From the NCBI RefSeq assembly GCF_002091985.1, contig NZ_MKKX01000033.1, positions 248,001-312,000 on the forward strand: a stretch of DNA of 64,000 nucleotides, written 5' to 3'. Positions 62,011-64,000 of this stretch are shown piece by piece. Under the pieces are notes generated by a model. That model saw only the letters and a list, made by a program, of their open reading frames with translations, had not been told where the DNA came from and ran no database searches. The position numbers and the translations under genes are program-made. The first letter of the stretch is position 1, and each line of letters begins with the position of its first letter. The DNA is from Rhodococcus sp. 1163. GTDB lineage: Bacteria; Actinomycetota; Actinomycetes; Mycobacteriales; Mycobacteriaceae.

Positions 62011-63108
62011 GTGGCAGAGCGCGGGGCCAGACCCCAGGTTTCGATAGTTCGCAGGACGATGCTGAGAGCTGTCCGATTACTGTTCAATCCGCTGAGACCG
62101 GACGACTATCTCTCGATGATCAATCCGCTCTGGACCACCCGTGAGCTGCGTGGCAAGGTCGAGCGAGTCTCTCCGGAGGGGTCGGAGGCGGTGTCGGTCT
62201 ACATTCGACCAGGCTTCGAATGGGCCGGCCACACCCCGGGGCAGTACGTACGGTTGGGAGTGCTCATCGACGGCCGGTACCACTGGCGAGCGTATTCGAT
62301 CACCTCCGATCCCGACCCGGTCGACGGCCTGGTGAGTGTCAGTCCCAAGCTTGTCCCGGAAGGCACGGTGTCGCCCTACCTGGTCGGCACCATCAGGGCC
62401 GGCGACATAGTCCGGCTCAGTGAGGTCGAAGGGGAGTTCACGCTTCCCGATCCGTTACCGGTGAAGATGGTGTTCATCAGTGCGGGGAGTGGCATCACAC
62501 CGATCATCAGCATGCTTCGAAGCCTGGACCACCACGATCACCTGAAAGACATCGTCGTAGTCCACTCGGTTCACAGCCGTGAGCAGTTGATGTTCACCGA
62601 CACCCTTGCCCAACTGGAAGCGAAGCATCCTGGCTTTCGTTTCGAACTGCGCATCACCAGCGACGAAGGTCGAATGAAAGCTGCCGAGCTCGACGAACTC
62701 GTTCCGGACTGGCGTGAGCGTGAGGCGTTCTGTTCCGGTCCGGGGGAGCATCTGGACGACCTGCGGTCCTACTGGAAGGACGAAGGGGACTACGAACGGT
62801 TCCATCATGAAAGCTTTCAGCCAGTCATCGGTGGTAATTCCGAGGACGGCGAGGGCGGCACTATCCGGTTCGTCAACAGTGACAAGAACGTGGAGTGCGA
62901 CGGCGGAACCACGATATTGGTAGCCGGTGAAGACGCAGGCCTCGACCTGACGTTCGGCTGCCGCATCGGGATCTGCCACACCTGCGTCGGAACGTTGAGG
63001 TCTGGGCGTTTACGCGACTTGCGCAATGGGGATGTGTCCGAACCAACGGGACAAGCCGTGCGAATTTGTGTGAACACGGCCGAGGGCGACATCGAAATCG
63101 AGCTATGA
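62011..63108 (+). CDS. Ferredoxin reductase with C-terminal 2Fe-2S domain (DesA3 partner type)
   Basis: This protein should pass electrons from NAD(P)H to the desaturase that follows, as Rv3230c does for DesA3. LFNPLRPDDYLSMINPLWTT is a typical N-terminus; the FAD site is RAYSITSDPDP, the NAD site VFISAGSGITPIISMLRSL, and the 2Fe-2S ligands are in FGCRIGICHTCVGTLRSG plus a distal Cys in VRICVNTAEG. Start is uncertain: GTG at 61987, 62002 or 62011 and ATG at 62059 are all in frame. The desaturase starts 19 bases after its stop. Confidence 0.9.
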   Translation: MAERGARPQVSIVRRTMLRAVRLLFNPLRPDDYLSMINPLWTTRELRGKVERVSPEGSEAVSVYIRPGFEWAGHTPGQYVRLGVLIDGRYHWRAYSITSDPDPVDGLVSVSPKLVPEGTVSPYLVGTIRAGDIVRLSEVEGEFTLPDPLPVKMVFISAGSGITPIISMLRSLDHHDHLKDIVVVHSVHSREQLMFTDTLAQLEAKHPGFRFELRITSDEGRMKAAELDELVPDWREREAFCSGPGEHLDDLRSYWKDEGDYERFHHESFQPVIGGNSEDGEGGTIRFVNSDKNVECDGGTTILVAGEDAGLDLTFGCRIGICHTCVGTLRSGRLRDLRNGDVSEPTGQAVRICVNTAEGDIEIEL

Positions 63109-63127
63109 GATCTCCGGAGGGATTCTT

Positions 63128-64000
63128 ATGACCATCGACCACTCGACCCGCACGGAGCCGGTCAATCCGCTGGCACATCTGAGCGAGGAGACCATCGCCG
63201 AGTTGGCCAAAGAGTTCGACGCCATTCACGACGAGGTGTACGCGAGCCTGGGTGCGAAGGATCGAAAATACATCACCTCGGTGATCGCGGCACAACGCCA
63301 ACTTCTGGTCGCTGGTCGCGTACTTCTGCTCGGCTCGACGAGCAAGCCTGCTTGGCTGGCGGGCACGGCGTGCCTCGGAATTGCGAAGATCCTCGAGAAT
63401 ATGGAGATCGGCCACAACGTCATGCACGGGCAGTGGGACTGGATGAACGATCCGGAGATCCACTCTTCGGTGTGGGACTGGGACACCGCATCGACGGCGC
63501 AATCGTGGAAGCACTCACACAATTACGTGCACCACACTTACACGAACATTCGCGGCAAGGACAAAGACCTCGGGTACGAGATCATGCGTATCGACCCGCG
63601 GCAGAAGTGGCACCCGGTCTATCTGGCGCAGCCCTTCTACAACGTTCTCCTCATGGCGTTCTTCGAATGGGGGGTGGCCCTGCATGATCTGGACCTCGAT
63701 GCGTTGCGACACGGCGATAAGTCGCCGAAGGAACTGCTGGCAGATCTCGCGGGGATTGCAGGCAAAGCACGTCGGCAGTTCGTCAAGGACTATGTCGGCT
63801 GGCCAATTATCAGTGCGGGCGCATTCGGCTTGGCGCAGCTGATATCCGGAGGGCATCTGCGCGAGAGCAAGAAGTCGAGAGTGGCTGCGCGGTTGCGTAA
63901 GTCGACACGATTCGGGAAGAACAACGCCGTAGCCAATGTGCTCGATGCTCGCTTCAGTGGCGTGGAAAGCACGTTCGTCGCAACGTTTGCCGCGAATTTC
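63128..64000 (+). CDS. Membrane fatty acid desaturase (DesA3-like), truncated by window end
   Basis: The visible 291 residues start at ATG 63128 with GGAGG seven bases upstream, and run off the window. The protein is a membrane di-iron acyl desaturase: histidine box 1 GHNVMHGQWDWM and box 2 HSHNYVHHTYTN are present; box 3 should lie beyond the end. Family members insert a delta-9 double bond in stearoyl-CoA. The upstream ferredoxin reductase supplies electrons and forms an operon with it. Confidence 0.92.
   Translation, partial: MTIDHSTRTEPVNPLAHLSEETIAELAKEFDAIHDEVYASLGAKDRKYITSVIAAQRQLLVAGRVLLLGSTSKPAWLAGTACLGIAKILENMEIGHNVMHGQWDWMNDPEIHSSVWDWDTASTAQSWKHSHNYVHHTYTNIRGKDKDLGYEIMRIDPRQKWHPVYLAQPFYNVLLMAFFEWGVALHDLDLDALRHGDKSPKELLADLAGIAGKARRQFVKDYVGWPIISAGAFGLAQLISGGHLRESKKSRVAARLRKSTRFGKNNAVANVLDARFSGVESTFVATFAANF

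Overview
This window looks like a chromosome segment of a mycolic-acid actinobacterium, most likely Rhodococcus or a close Nocardiaceae relative. The basis is high-GC coding with many GTG and TTG starts, ergothioneine genes, a PrpR/RamB-type regulator beside a methylcitrate operon, a DesA3-type desaturase with its reductase partner, and a gene order matching the Mycobacterium tuberculosis Rv1014c-Rv1026 block (pth, rplY, prs, glmU, TetR, mfd, mazG, lpqU-like, eno, ftsB-like, DUF501, ppx). The species assignment is inference from gene content; no 16S rRNA gene is present.

Layout. Positions 1-25.9 kb are a conserved housekeeping backbone (translation, PRPP and UDP-GlcNAc synthesis, transcription-coupled repair, glycolysis, septation, polyphosphate). 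Two accessory cassettes sit in it: an ergothioneine cluster (egtE divergent from egtABCD, 1.6-7.2 kb) and an efeUOB iron-uptake operon (17.8-21.1 kb) preceded by a candidate iron box. tRNA-Gln lies upstream of glmU and tRNA-Leu(UAA) follows ppx.

About 25.85-35.48 kb is a genomic island inserted in the 3' half of the tRNA-Leu gene, bounded by 53-bp direct repeats that differ at one base. Its only recognisable cargo is a large, low-GC STAND NTPase: an Mrr-like PD-(D/E)xK nuclease fused to a NACHT ATPase and a long helical C-terminal region, the architecture of bacterial NLR-like anti-phage proteins. An in-frame TGA splits it just after the nuclease catalytic residues. The island also holds a tyrosine integrase wrecked by insertion sequences, two IS3-family elements (one with a frameshifted transposase) and an IS110-family element whose non-coding leader could encode a bridge RNA.

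From 36 to 44 kb the genes are catabolic and regulatory singletons: a FadD19/FadD17-like acyl-CoA synthetase under a perfect match to the KstR operator pattern, a secreted beta-propeller protein, an alpha/beta hydrolase, XRE and TetR regulators, a PF10118 protein and membrane proteins. From 44 to 49 kb lie divergent prpR and prpDBC (propionyl-CoA disposal). From 49 to 53.6 kb are TrkH/TrkA potassium uptake, a DUF2254 membrane protein and a ThiD-type kinase. From 53.6 to 61.7 kb is a stress-signalling and envelope block: GAF-ANTAR, RsbQ-like hydrolase, PAS-SpoIIE phosphatase, STAS protein, SQR-like flavoprotein, DUF4235, DUF3618, a YihY-holin fusion and a ferritin-like protein. The window ends in a ferredoxin reductase and a truncated fatty acid desaturase that together form an acyl desaturation system.

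All calls come from reading the sequence by eye. Family names rest on remembered motifs and gene order, not on database searches.
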